From contig NC_081849.1 of the NCBI RefSeq assembly GCF_963259705.1, positions 61,042,093-61,106,092 on the forward strand: a DNA stretch of 64,000 bases. Reading direction: 5' to 3'. The translations under genes were made by a program, and so were the position numbers. The notes under the pieces were generated by a model. It had not been told where the DNA came from and searched no databases. It worked only from the letters and a program-made list of their open reading frames with translations. The DNA is from Myotis daubentonii. Its lineage: Eukaryota > Chordata > Mammalia > Chiroptera > Vespertilionidae. Shown here piece by piece: positions 1-11,700 of this stretch (position 1 is its first letter; each line of letters begins with the position of its first letter).

Positions 1-35
1 AGCTTTTGCTGCTAACCTTTTAGAAACCTACTTAA

Positions 36-255
36 GCCGAAACCGGTTTGGCTCAGTGGATAGAGCGTCGGCCTGCGGACTGAAAGGTCCCAGGTTCGAT
101 TCCGGTCAAGGGCATGTACCTGGGTTGCGGGCATATCCCCAGTAGGAGATGTGCAGGAGGCAGCTGATCGATGTTTCTCTCTCATCGATGTTTCTAACTA
201 TCTCTCTCCCTTCCTCTCTGTAAAAAATCAATAAAATATATTAAAAAAAAAAAAA
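36..255 (+). repeat. Ves SINE (tRNA-derived, vespertilionid bat)
   Basis: The head is tRNA-like with RNA polymerase III A-box (tggctcagtggata) and B-box (ggttcgattcc) sequences. A body with the alternating gatgtttctctctcatc motif and an A-rich tail follow. A perfect 14-bp TSD, AGAAACCTACTTAA, flanks it at 22-35 and 256-269, so the insertion is recent. It is a SINE, not a functional tRNA gene. Confidence 0.93.
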
Positions 256-1184
256 AGAAACCTACTTAATACATCAATGACATCACTAGCTTTTTTTTTT
301 TTTTAATGATTTGAAGTGTTCAAATCCTTGCCATTTCTTTAGTGAGATCGGAAAAGGGGCCTGTGAGGCATTTGTTTTTATGAATTCGTTTTTAATTCTG
401 TGTTAATAAATACAAAGAGCTCTCATTAGAAATGGAACAGATCTGAGGACAACAGGGCCCACATTAGCTTAAAAGCCAGTCCTGTTCTCTCAGCAGTTCT
501 ACGTGGAAGGCAGAAGCTGAAAATGTCCGGCTTGCTATGCTAGGACTCCAGACCTAGAAGTTCTTTCAAAACTATTTTTTCACCAAAGCAATAATGTGTG
601 AGGGTGTCTGATGGTTGAGGTCTCATTTATCCTGCAGCTTTTCACCTCAACGTGATTTAGGCCCATTGCACAGTAGAAGCCATTAAGCATCTGTGCTCTT
701 CCTGGCCACTTCAGCTGTGACAGGGAATTGTCAGGTTATGGGAGGTACTTCTGTGTATACATGTCCTTGGGGTAACGTACAGGGATGGAGGAGAATATGA
801 TCACCTGAGCACTGATCATCGGTGACCACTCTGTCTAGGTTTAAAGTTAGCGAGCGTCTTAAAAACTCATCTGTTTTACACTCAGAAGATTTCTTGCTCT
901 GATTTTCTTTACTACTGAAACTGCAACTACAGCAAAGATGTTAAGGCGAAGGGCTGCAAAGATTAAATCACCCTTAAGAAGTTCCTTATAGTATTATTGG
1001 TATCGGTCTTGTCATTGGTCTTGTCATGCAGGGACTTTAGGCAAGTTGCTCTTGTCCCTAGATGCTGCTATTGGGATAGTTATCAAGTGTAGTTCCACTG
1101 TATTTTAAGAAAAACTCATTACAGAGATGGCCCCCATATGCTGATAAATGCTGGTAACCATCTTTTGGTTATCAGTACCTTTTA

Positions 1185-1795
1185 TTTAAATTTTTTCTAT
1201 TGAGATAAAATGCACATAATATAAAATTAACCATTTTGAAGTGTGTGGCTCAGTGGCATTTTGTACATTCACAATATTGTACAACCATCACCTCTACCTA
1301 GTTTTAAACTGTTTTCATCATCATAAAACCCCATACCCATTAAGCAGTCACTGAATTCCTTCCCCCTTCCAGCCCCTGACAACCATCCGTCTCCTTTGTT
1401 CCTATGGATTTACCTGCGCTAGACAATCCATATAAATGGAATCATACAGTATTTGGTCTTTTATGACTGGCTTCTTTCATTTGGTATGATGTTGTCAAGG
1501 TCATGGGCCATGGTGTAGCTTGTATCAGCACTTCATTCCTTTTTTATGGCCGAAAATTATTCCATTGTATGGATATGGCAGTTTATTTGGCCATCTACCC
1601 GTAAGTAGACATTTGGGTTCCACCTTTTGGCTTTTGTAATACTGCACTTGTGTTCAAGTATTTGAGGGCCTGTTTTCAGTTGTTTTGGGTAGCTACCCAG
1701 GAGTGGAATTGCTGGGTCACATGGTAATACTGTGTATACGTTTTCAAGGAACCAGCAACTGTTTTCTACTCAGCATCTTTTATTGCTACCATGTA
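1185..1795 (-). repeat. Old L1 fragment (3' region, antisense)
   Basis: The + strand reads as the reverse complement of a degenerate mammalian L1 3' end. Phrases include ctattgagataaaatgcaca, gtacaaccatcacc, tggaatcatacagtattt and ggagtggaattgctgggtca. Many substitutions indicate an old insertion. It lies antisense to the dynein gene. Confidence 0.75.
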
Positions 1796-2594
1796 TAGAG
1801 AGGGTCACTTCTTCCCACTCCTGATACTTCCTCTGGTCCACTCTCTGCCTTTCTCCAATAGTCTGGAACCTGCGTAGGGTTCAATAAACTGTTTATTGGG
1901 GGTTCCTTTGAGGATCCCACAACTTAGGATGTGAAAGGTTGTGGTGATAGAAGAGTTTGAACTTGTACATATCACCTGGACTTGGAGGTTTAAAAATCTA
2001 CCTTCCATTTACTTTTAGCAATGTCAATTTGGCAAAGTCACGTGCTATTTTAGCTCCAATATCAATATCAGTAAAAATGGGGAACTCCTATTCACCTTTC
2101 TTATATAACAAGTGGGGCTCCCCTTAGTATCGAAGGATGTACCCAACAAGGGGCCCAAATCAAGAGGAAGATGTATCTGACTTACATTTTGTTTCAGACA
2201 TTTTAGCACAGCATTTTATAGTATAAGCTATTTTATAGTATCAGTGTAATATGTCTGAATTTTAAAAGCTTGACCACACATTCTTAGCAGGATGATAGCT
2301 ATAGGAATACGACCAAGATGGAGAAGTTGGCCAGTCTCCAATCTAGAAAATAGGAAACTGTGTGGTAAGCACTCACCTCCCGACCCTGCTGATGTGACCA
2401 GAGAGCCTGGCCACTTCTCTACCCAGGTCACTTCAAACTCTGGAGTTTAAAAGTGATTCTTATTTTGAAGAAAACCATTTGGAGACAACACTGCAACTCT
2501 ATAGTTTTGTGAATCCCTATGGCACCATCACTAGATGGCCAGAACATGTCTCCAGTAAGAAGAGCTCTAATCTTTCCTAATCACCCTGTCTTAG

Positions 2595-2744
2595 GTGACA
2601 CGTCACCTGGCCAAACTCTTCGACAGCATCGCAGACCTGCAGTTTGCCGACGACCAGGATGTTTGTGCCCACAGAGCCATTGGCATGTTCAGCAAAGAAA
2701 AGGAATATGTCCCATTCCAAGCCTTGTGTGAATGCAGAGGCCAC
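2595..2744 (+). CDS. DNAH11: DNAH11 visible exon 1 (linker)
   Basis: It encodes 50 codons in phase 0, beginning [17 protein letters not shown] and ending ALCECRGH. This is the C-terminal linker, the mechanical element crossing the AAA ring. The acceptor is cttag and the donor gtaaga. Reading past 2744 leaves the conserved sequence at once, which fixes the boundary. Confidence 0.95.
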
Positions 2745-5700
2745 GTAAGATTTGCTTATGACCTTTTCTGTGCTGGAGGAAGGTTTCTGGGGTAATTTTT
2801 AAGGGTTGAGTTGAACAAGAAAAAAAATGAGCCCATGTCCGATCAGGGCCCAGTTGGTTTTGTGCTCAGAGCTTCCTGTTCACCTGTGTCCAGAGTGGCA
2901 GAGGGCTCCTCTGCCATGCTCCCCAGGTTCTGCTCATTCAGCTGCAGCACCCGCAGGGTCTCAGAGATGCTAGCCATTGAACTAGACAGGAGGGACACTC
3001 ACAGGTGGAATGTGTGGATCCCCGAATTGGAAGCAATGCCGCCCAGTGACAGTGCCTCCCACACAACGTATGGTTGTCACCACGGCTCAGAGAGTATAGG
3101 GGTGAGGGTGGAGCAGTGCCTCGCAGTAAAGCCTGTTTTAAAGAGGCTTGTGGTTCAGGATTCTGATGAGAATATTGTCAGTGGCTGCTCATAAATTAAG
3201 TGGATTGAGTCCACCAAGCTGATGACCACGTGCACAGACAATTTAAGGCGGCATATTCTCTTCTGTCACAGCTACAAACCTCAAAGATATTCTCAGTGAT
3301 GATCTGCAAGGCTCATTATGAGTAATGGGAGAGCTCATGGTGTTTTTAGATGATTTAGAGGAATTGCATTTTTATGGTGATGCTTGAATAGCTTGGGTTA
3401 ATCCACGGAGTAGCTGAGCAGTAGCCTCTATTACAGAACCATTTGGGTTGAGTCGGGGTTCCTTGAAGTGTCCCTTGCAGAAATGTGATGGCCATCTTTT
3501 TTTTTTTTTAAACAGGTTTTTTTTTATTTCTCTCTGTTGCTTTTTAATATTGTACCAGAAAAATCCTGCCAAATGAAGAGGAAGCAGATGGTGGAATACT
3601 TTGATTAAATATATCTTTTGATCTCTTGGGCTCTTTAGGATATTATTACAATGATTAGAAAAAGTCACCATAAACTATCTTGACAAAAGTGTGTTGCTGT
3701 CTGCTCCATCCACAGCAGACTGCTAGCCGACTGGCATCGGGCCCAGAAGGAGGACAGTCCTTTGACAGATGAGGCTGTCACTAGCGGGAACCCTTGATGT
3801 TGGGAGTTTTCACAGCGTTCCAATTTATTCTGTATAAGCAACATGAGCTAGATACTTCCCAACACACACCACATTGACCCTCTGACTGCCTTTATTTTAT
3901 AAAAAGATGCTGTTACTTCAGGTCTTTTTTCCCCACTGCACTTTTATGATTGGTTCTCCCTAATTTATACTATTTATAATTTATTTGGCTAGTGTTGATT
4001 GAATGCCTGCTATGTGGCAGAAGCTGGGTTAGCCTTTTGGAGATCCAGAAATGAATAAGACAAGGCCCCTGCTTCTTGAGGAGCTGTTAGTCTCATGGAA
4101 GAAACGAATATACACATCATCAGTGGAACAGTGGGAAGTGGTGATTGTTGTTAGAGAGGGTTGGACAGAAACTGATGAAATACCGAAAAGGGGAGGGGTC
4201 AAGCAAGGACCTCATCAGAGCTCACTTCTCCAATCAGACTACGTTGCCACTGTTGGTGTAATCATCTGAACATGAGCTGATAGATCAACTTATATGTGCG
4301 TTTGGTCTTCCCAAATGGACTAGAAAGTGCTTGAGAGCAGGTGGCCATATTGAGGACATGGATGCCTGAGTATCTGGGAGATGCTCAGATGGTGACTGAT
4401 TCACTGAAGGAACTGGCTGCTTGGTGACCTGAAGAGTTGAGCTTAGGGACTAAAGCAGCAATTAGATCGGATACCCTGGGCTCAGGCACGTGAACAAAGC
4501 CCAGCCCTGAAGTCAGAGGAGAAGGCTGTTGGGATGTTGGGGCCATTTCCAGGGCGGACTTCCTTTCTCTTTCAGTAGGGAAGGCTGTCAGCACATAAAG
4601 CACACGCCACTCCTTCCCAGTTCTCCGGAGAAAGAGGTTCGGGAATGAATGCTGCTGCCATCTTCACAGAGGCAGGGGAAAGTCAGTTCCAGCATCTTCG
4701 GCACCCCATGTGGTTCTTGGGTTTATAGTCCTTTTTTACTGGTGTGGTCAGTCACTTGCAAGTAGTCTGTGTATCCTTCTTGTTATGTAATATCATCCCA
4801 TGGAAGCTTATATGGAGAACTATAACAGCATATTTGAATAGGATGGAAACTGGCTGCAATATATTTGTGGGAGCAAAATAAACATGAATTTTAAAAAGAA
4901 AGATTAATTTTCACAAGTCAGCAGTTGTCCTATCTCTCATACTCTCCTGCTGTCTAATTTTTGACAAGTGTGAAGAGAACCAGTAGGGAATATAATTAAG
5001 ATACTTGCTGAAAACACCTTGTCTCCATACTAAGAACTGTGATGATCTTAGAGAAGAATTTTCAGTGCTTTTAAAAATTATCCAAAGACATGTTTTAAAA
5101 AATCCACTTCCCATATCCCCAAAGCTCTAGATTATTATTCCAGCACATTACCCTATAGAGGGCTGTGATGTTTGGTTTCCCAAAACACTGTGTGTCACCA
5201 GAGGGACCTTAGTCTCCTTGTCTTTGAATCTGAAAAAAGTGAATAATCACAAACACCCCCTGTAGGGTTTGGAAGGTTATTAGCCAGCTGGTCGGCGAAA
5301 TAAAAGGAGTAGTGTCTCCAGGAATAGCCGGTTCATGTAGGAAAAACACTTCAATCCGTTGTTTGTCTTCTCCTTTGAGTTACCGCTCTTGTTTTCTCCA
5401 AGGGTTTAAACTGAATCCAGCCAAGGCCTCACTCTCTGCATGGCCCTCGAGCCCGATAGGTTACCCCTCTCCCCTAGTCAAGCCTGTGCTGTAACATTTC
5501 ACTTTGCTCCGAAAGGTGGAAACGTGGCTTCTGCAGCTTGAACAGACCATGCAGGAGACAGTGCGACATTCTATCACGGAGGCCATCGCGGCCTATGAGG
5601 AGAAACCGAGGGAACTGTGGCTTTTCGATTTCCCGGCTCAAGTCGCGCTAACCGGCTCACAGATCTGGTGGACCACGGATGTGGGAATAGCCTTCAGCAG

Positions 5701-8700
5701 GCTGGAGGAAGGCTATGAAACGGCCCTGAAGGATTTCCACAAAAAGCAGGTATTTTACAGATAAGTGATGTCGAGATGTAAAGGAACTTGAAGAGGGAGG
5801 TAAGCTTCCTTCATTCATTCCCCATTCATGGAGTGTCTTCTGTACGCATGGCAGTGTACTAGGAAGATTTTTAGCAATGAGTTGTTTAACTTTTTATTTT
5901 CTCCCTTTGTGTTATTCTTCTGGTTTTCTACATGGGTTTAAAAAATATCCATCATGTCCATGATCCCCCAAGATTAATCTCTCACCCACTCCTGGATCTG
6001 TGCCTATTTTTTTCCTTCCCTGAGAGAGTCCATCTCGCTGACCGTGTGATTATTAGAGAATATGTGCATGACTAAGAGGGTGGGTGACTGTTCAAAAAAG
6101 ACAGATGTTTTCATGTATTATGGTTTTCTGTTCATTATAAATCACAGATGAGCAACTTTGAAATATAGTCTATTTTTATTTTTTTAATCCTCACCTGAGC
6201 ACACACTCAGAGAGAGGAAGCAGGCAGGGGGAGAGAGAAACATCAATCGGTTGCCTTCTGTACATGCCCTGACTGGGAATCGAACCGGCAACCTTTCAGT
6301 GCATAGGATGATGCTCAGCCAACTGAGCCACTCCAGCCAGGCCGAAAATAGTCTATTTTGAATTCCATGTTATTCATCTCATTCTCCATGACCTCTCCTT
6401 AAGCTCCCTGTCTTAAGGCGTGCTCTTAGCTGTGGAACAGGTCAGAGATACGGTCTTTCTTCTGGTTTATAGATTAACAGAATATCGGGCTTGGAAAGGG
6501 GTGGAAATATTAGTTTGTCTGCTCTTCTTGTTTTCCGCGGATAAAGGTTGAATCCAGAGACATTAGGTGACTTTGCCAAGTTGCACAATTTGTAAGCGAA
6601 AATGGCAGGGCCAGCAGAACTCAGCATGCTTTCCAGATTTCCCATTGCTTCTCTGCGTAGCAGGACTTGGAACTTGGTGAGTTTTTGAATGCGAAGTCAA
6701 CTTTGCACTTCTGAAATAAACTTCACTTGTATGTATTTTTTGCTGGAATCCCTTTGCTAATATTTTGTCAAGGAATTCTGCATTTTTGTTCAGAAGGGAC
6801 ACTTACCTGCAGTTTTCTTTTATTTTTTTTTATAGTATGTTTACTGGGTTTCGGGGTCAGGGTTATGCTCTTAAAAGGAATTGGAAAGTATTACATCCTC
6901 ATCTACTTTATGAAAGAGTTTATGGTCGGAATCACTGGTGCTGCCCTCTGGGCCTGGAGTTTTCTGTGAGGAACATTTTAGGATTAGAAATCGATTTCTT
7001 TTATATATATGCTGCTTTGTAGCTTTTTTTGTGTCTTTTTTTCCCCTTTGTGTCAGTATTATTCAAGATATTTATCCATATCATCTAAGTCAAGGGCTGG
7101 CAAATTACAGCCCACTGGCCAACTCTGGCCAGGGCCCACGCCTCAGGCTGTTTTCATGCTACTTCACACAACACCAGCCACGCGGAGTCATGCTGGAGCC
7201 CGTGTGGCCTGCCCAGCTGGGAGCAGTTACTGTCCGGCTCTTTGCAGAGAACGTTTGTCCGCCCCCGACCTAAGTTGTCAAGCTGAGTCGACATGGGTAT
7301 CTTGACATTGTCCTTGGCAAACTGTCCTCCTCTCACTCCTGGTGGTGTTGAGTTGTGTTTCCTCTTGTTTTGTTTTGTTCTTCGTTGTGCTCTCTAGGTG
7401 TTTATCCATCTTATTTGTATTTTCTAAGAACTAATCTTTGACTTTTTCCATTGTGAGTTTTATATTTTGCTGATTTCTGCTTTATCTTGATTACTTAGAG
7501 TTTAATCTCCTTTTTTTTTTTTTTTCAAATTTCTTAAGGTGGGAGCTTAGATGACTGATTTTACACATTTTTCTTTCCTAATATGAGCATTTGAAAAAAC
7601 TCCAGAACTTGAAGAATGTCTTTCGGAAACCAGCAGAGCAAATCACGCTTCATGGGGAAGCACTAGAGTCCTTTCCATTAGTGTCAGGGCTGAGGTGGTC
7701 ATGCTCACAGTCTCTGATGTCCACTGCTCAGTACTGTGCTGGGGTTTTAGCAACAGGACCAGAGGAGAAGTGGGACATGACCAGGGGAAAGGAAGGTAGC
7801 TAACTGGGATTCCACGGCACATGCCCTGGTGGTAGGGACGAGTACGGAGCCTGGTCTCTCTCGCCATTTCCTGCGTTCTAGCTGGTGGAGACAAAAGTCC
7901 ATTGTTCCTGATATTGCTGACACTGAAACATCGGGATTAAAGGTTATTGTTTTGAAACAAGAAGAACATTATTTTTGTGTTATGTCCAGTGGGGAAGGGA
8001 TTGAGGGCTTTGGGAGCTGACCCCCCATAGCACTTAGCAGTCACACTGATTTGCTGAGTGAGATTTAATATGTGTACAGAGGGGCCCCTTCTAGCTGCAT
8101 GCCATAGTGGCCTGGGTGGCCCGGACTGGGAAGCCTGCCATGCCCGATGCTGGTGAAATTCCAGCGATTCCGCAGCTGCACGGGAAATGTTCTTCCTGCT
8201 TCTCAGATGGTCCCGCATTCAGAAAAGCATACCACCACTCTTCATGGGCTTCTCACACTAGAATGCCCTTCGGTTTTTCTTCCAGCCAATTCCCAGTCAG
8301 CCACCAGCTCTCTTCACTTGCCCTGAATAGCTCTATTCTCACTCTTTCCCCCACCGCTTTGTTAGTATCCCAGGCCCAGCCACTTTTTTCTCGCCTGGAG
8401 AACTGGAGCATCCTCCTCTCCCGTCTCTTTTTCCAGTCTTGTTTTCCTCCAGTTCTTCATGCGACAGGCAAAGATATCTTTTGAAAACATGGATCTAATG
8501 ATCACTCCACTGCCCCAAACCCTTCAGCAACATCTCATCAGCCTCTTCTCTAAGCTGGCCGAGCCCTGCAAGTTTGGGCCCTGGCTTCCCGCTCAGCACT
8601 TATGTACTGATCCCTGTTCCGTTCCTCTGTCACCATTCCAGACGTCTCCCAGTTCCCAGGCAAGGACACCTTCTATATCCTGGACCTTCCCACAGGCTGC

Positions 8701-11700
8701 TTTCTGTGGGTGGCCAGCCCTACGTTCTCTCTAACTTAAATTATACGCATTCTCTTGGCCTTAGCAATACATACCCTTTCCTCCAAAATGTCCTTCCCAG
8801 CCCTGGATTAGGCAAGGCCCTGTTTCTGTGTGTTCTCATAGTACTTTGTTCTCGCTCCAGCAAAACAGTTGCAATTATTTGTCTGCATTCTTCATTGGCC
8901 TATACGCTGCGGAAACAGTAACCACTTTTGTCTTATATGAATGATTGGGTAAAAGAAGAAAACGTTGTCCTGGTCTGTACTGTTGCTGTCATCCATTCAT
9001 TTCTTCCTTCATCCATATGATGAGTGTTTACTGAGCACAGGTTTTATGTTGGGCACTGTGTTAAGTCTGGGAATGTAGTACCGAATAAGGCAGCTTAGGG
9101 CCTGGCTCCTTTGAGCATATCATCAAGTGGAGGAGAGAAACAATAAACTGAGAAATAAGTAAGTGAATGATAAGTACCATGAAGAAACACAATAGAAACA
9201 TGTGGAATAATTGGGTAGGGAGTCATGTAAATAGGATGGCCAGGGAAGGCCCATCGAAGGAGGCAAATCTGAGCTATGACTTGAATGATGGAAGGAAGCC
9301 AACCGTACAAAGATCAGAGTGAAAAGGACTCCAGGCAAATAAAACAGTTTCTGTGGCCTTGGGCAGCCATGATGGAGGAACAAAGAGAAGGCCAGTACCA
9401 TTGGGTGGGTATGAGATAAGCAAAGGGTGGTGGGAGGTCAGGGAAGGCGTTGTGCTCATGAATAAGCTAAAGGCCAAGGTGTACCAGGAAAATAGCCACA
9501 GGGGTTTCAGGGAGCTTGTTAGATATTTGACTTAAGGCTAACTTCTTTGATCCACTAGGAAATCACGTGGCACTGCTTTGATTAAGAGCAAGAATACAGG
9601 CTGATTACATGATAGAGTGTATATATATATATATTGTGAAAGCTGCCAGAGATGGTTATGTGTCACAGATCATAAACTTGCATGCAGTTATAATGTGATC
9701 ATATAGCAATTGCAGCCCAAATGATATAGGCATTTTATAATTATTTATTTTTGTGGGTACAGAATTTTATTACTTACAAAAGAGCATCATTGGAGTAGCT
9801 GTCATCTTGAAAGACAACATGAGATCCCCAACATATGATGCTGTGCAGATAATGTTGATGAGCTGTATTTTTAATCATCTTCCACTTGACTGAACTTTTG
9901 GGGAAAAACAAAGATTTGAGACTTAAACACTGGATATCTGGATCCAGATGAGAAAATATCCAAAGCCAAACACCTCTTTTCTAACCAACAACTGTGTAAA
10001 TTTCCTCGAGGAACTTATGTGTGCCTGGTGCATTCATTTATCTTTTTCGGGAAACACTCATAGAGCACCTCCTATTTGACAGCTAGCTTGTCGGTGGCTC
10101 TGGGGACAAAGCAATGAGCAAGACAGACCTTATCTTCATGGACCTTGAAACTTAGGGGAATGATGAACATTGAACATGGCAAACATGGAATAATGACCAC
10201 CTTTGTTTTTGTTACAGCACAACTACATTTTATAGATGTAAGATACTGAAAGCAGATGAATGCTTATAGGCTGTTGCATATTCGGAATACCTGAAGTGCT
10301 TATTTTTTTATTCCTTTGAACCAACTTCCCGTTGTGTTTGATGTCCTGTCTCCCTGGAATGCTGCTCACACAGCCAGTTTCCCAGCTTGAAGGTGCTGGT
10401 GAGGGCATCTCTGTGATGGGGCCAGTGAGAGCACAGGCTCTGAAGTCAGACTGTCTAGGTTTGGGTTCCCCCTCCCCTGATCGGGGAGTGTGGTTACTGT
10501 GTCTGTGACTCGGTTTCCTCACCTGCAGAATTAGGATGCTAGTAGATTGTTGTGAAGATTTAAATGAGATGATATAGGCTATACGCTCAGTCGGTGCCAG
10601 GCACATTGTACCTTCTCATTTAATGTAAATGGAGTGTGTTGTGGTTTTGGTCTCCCCGCCTGTTCTCTCCATTCTGTCTAGCGTGACAAAGTCTTCTCCA
10701 GTTCAGCCGCACAGCAGTCTCAGGGTGATTGGTGTTTTCTGGGATGTAATAATAGCCCCGTAGGCAGTGGTTCTCCACCTTCTGGCCCTTTAAATACAGT
10801 TCCTCATGTTGTGATCCAACCATAAAATTCCTTTCTTTGCTACTTCATAACTGTAATGTTGCTACTGTTATGAATCGTAAAGTAAATATCTGATATGCAG
10901 GATGGTCTTAGGCGACCCCTGTGAAAGGGTCGCTCGACCGCCAAAGGGGTCGCGACCCACAGGTTGAGAACCACTGCCCGTAGGGAACATGCTTTTGACA
11001 GTAGGTTATGAGGGTTTGTATGACCTCTGTGATAGGTCATACTTGCCTGTTACCAACTCTCTCAGGAGCTAACAGTTTGTAATGGACTGCCCTTTACAGA
11101 GCAGAAGAGGAAAGGAGACAGTATTGTTTCACAATATGCTACCCAGGAATAAAACAGACTTTCTTTTTTTGCTAATAAACCTTGAGTTAGACAAGAATGT
11201 TGTGGGTAAATAAGTTTGCTAACAAAAAGAGCACCTATAAGGGTACCTTTCAAACCTTTCTGACCACAATTAATAAGAAATATTTCATATCAGACCAAGT
11301 TTATGCATGTAAAGTGTGTCCCAAAATTCACGCAAGAAGTAATTTTGATAGAAAACACAGGTGTATAATTAAAAATTGTAAATTTTTTATTGATTCATAA
11401 AGTATATAATATAGGGTTATGTATGGAATAGCGTATCGGGTAAATGGCCTCCACGGCTTTGCTGGCACATTTGCACTCTTGTTGAAATTTTCCCTGACCG
11501 TTTTGCATAAATGTGGCTGAATTTCGTTGATACAGTGCTCAATTTCCTCCTTCAAGGCGTGGGTGGTCGTGGGCTTGTTGGCATAAACCTTAGACTTCAA
11601 AAAACCCCAAAGAAAAAAGTCAAATGGCGTTAAATAGCATGATCTGGGTGGCCAATTCTGATCACCAAAACGGGAAATTACACGACCAGGAAATGACTCA

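Larger units (their letters stand above)
1..2594 (+). other. Intron upstream of first visible exon (3' part)
   Basis: This is the 3' part of a DNAH11 intron whose donor is outside the window. It holds a young Ves SINE (36-255) and an old antisense L1 (about 1185-1795). The remainder shows no coding exon; the short ORFs do not match any dynein segment. It ends in the acceptor cttag before 2595. Confidence 0.75.

Noticed and set aside
46..118. tRNA gene on the + strand
   Set aside because: The A and B boxes are those of a Ves SINE head; the unit continues into the SINE body and tail and is flanked by a TSD. The similar heads at 32782 and 59547 are explained the same way.
2811..3194. 127-codon ORF just after visible exon 1
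   Set aside because: It has no recognisable domain or splice signals and lies in intron 1; probably chance.
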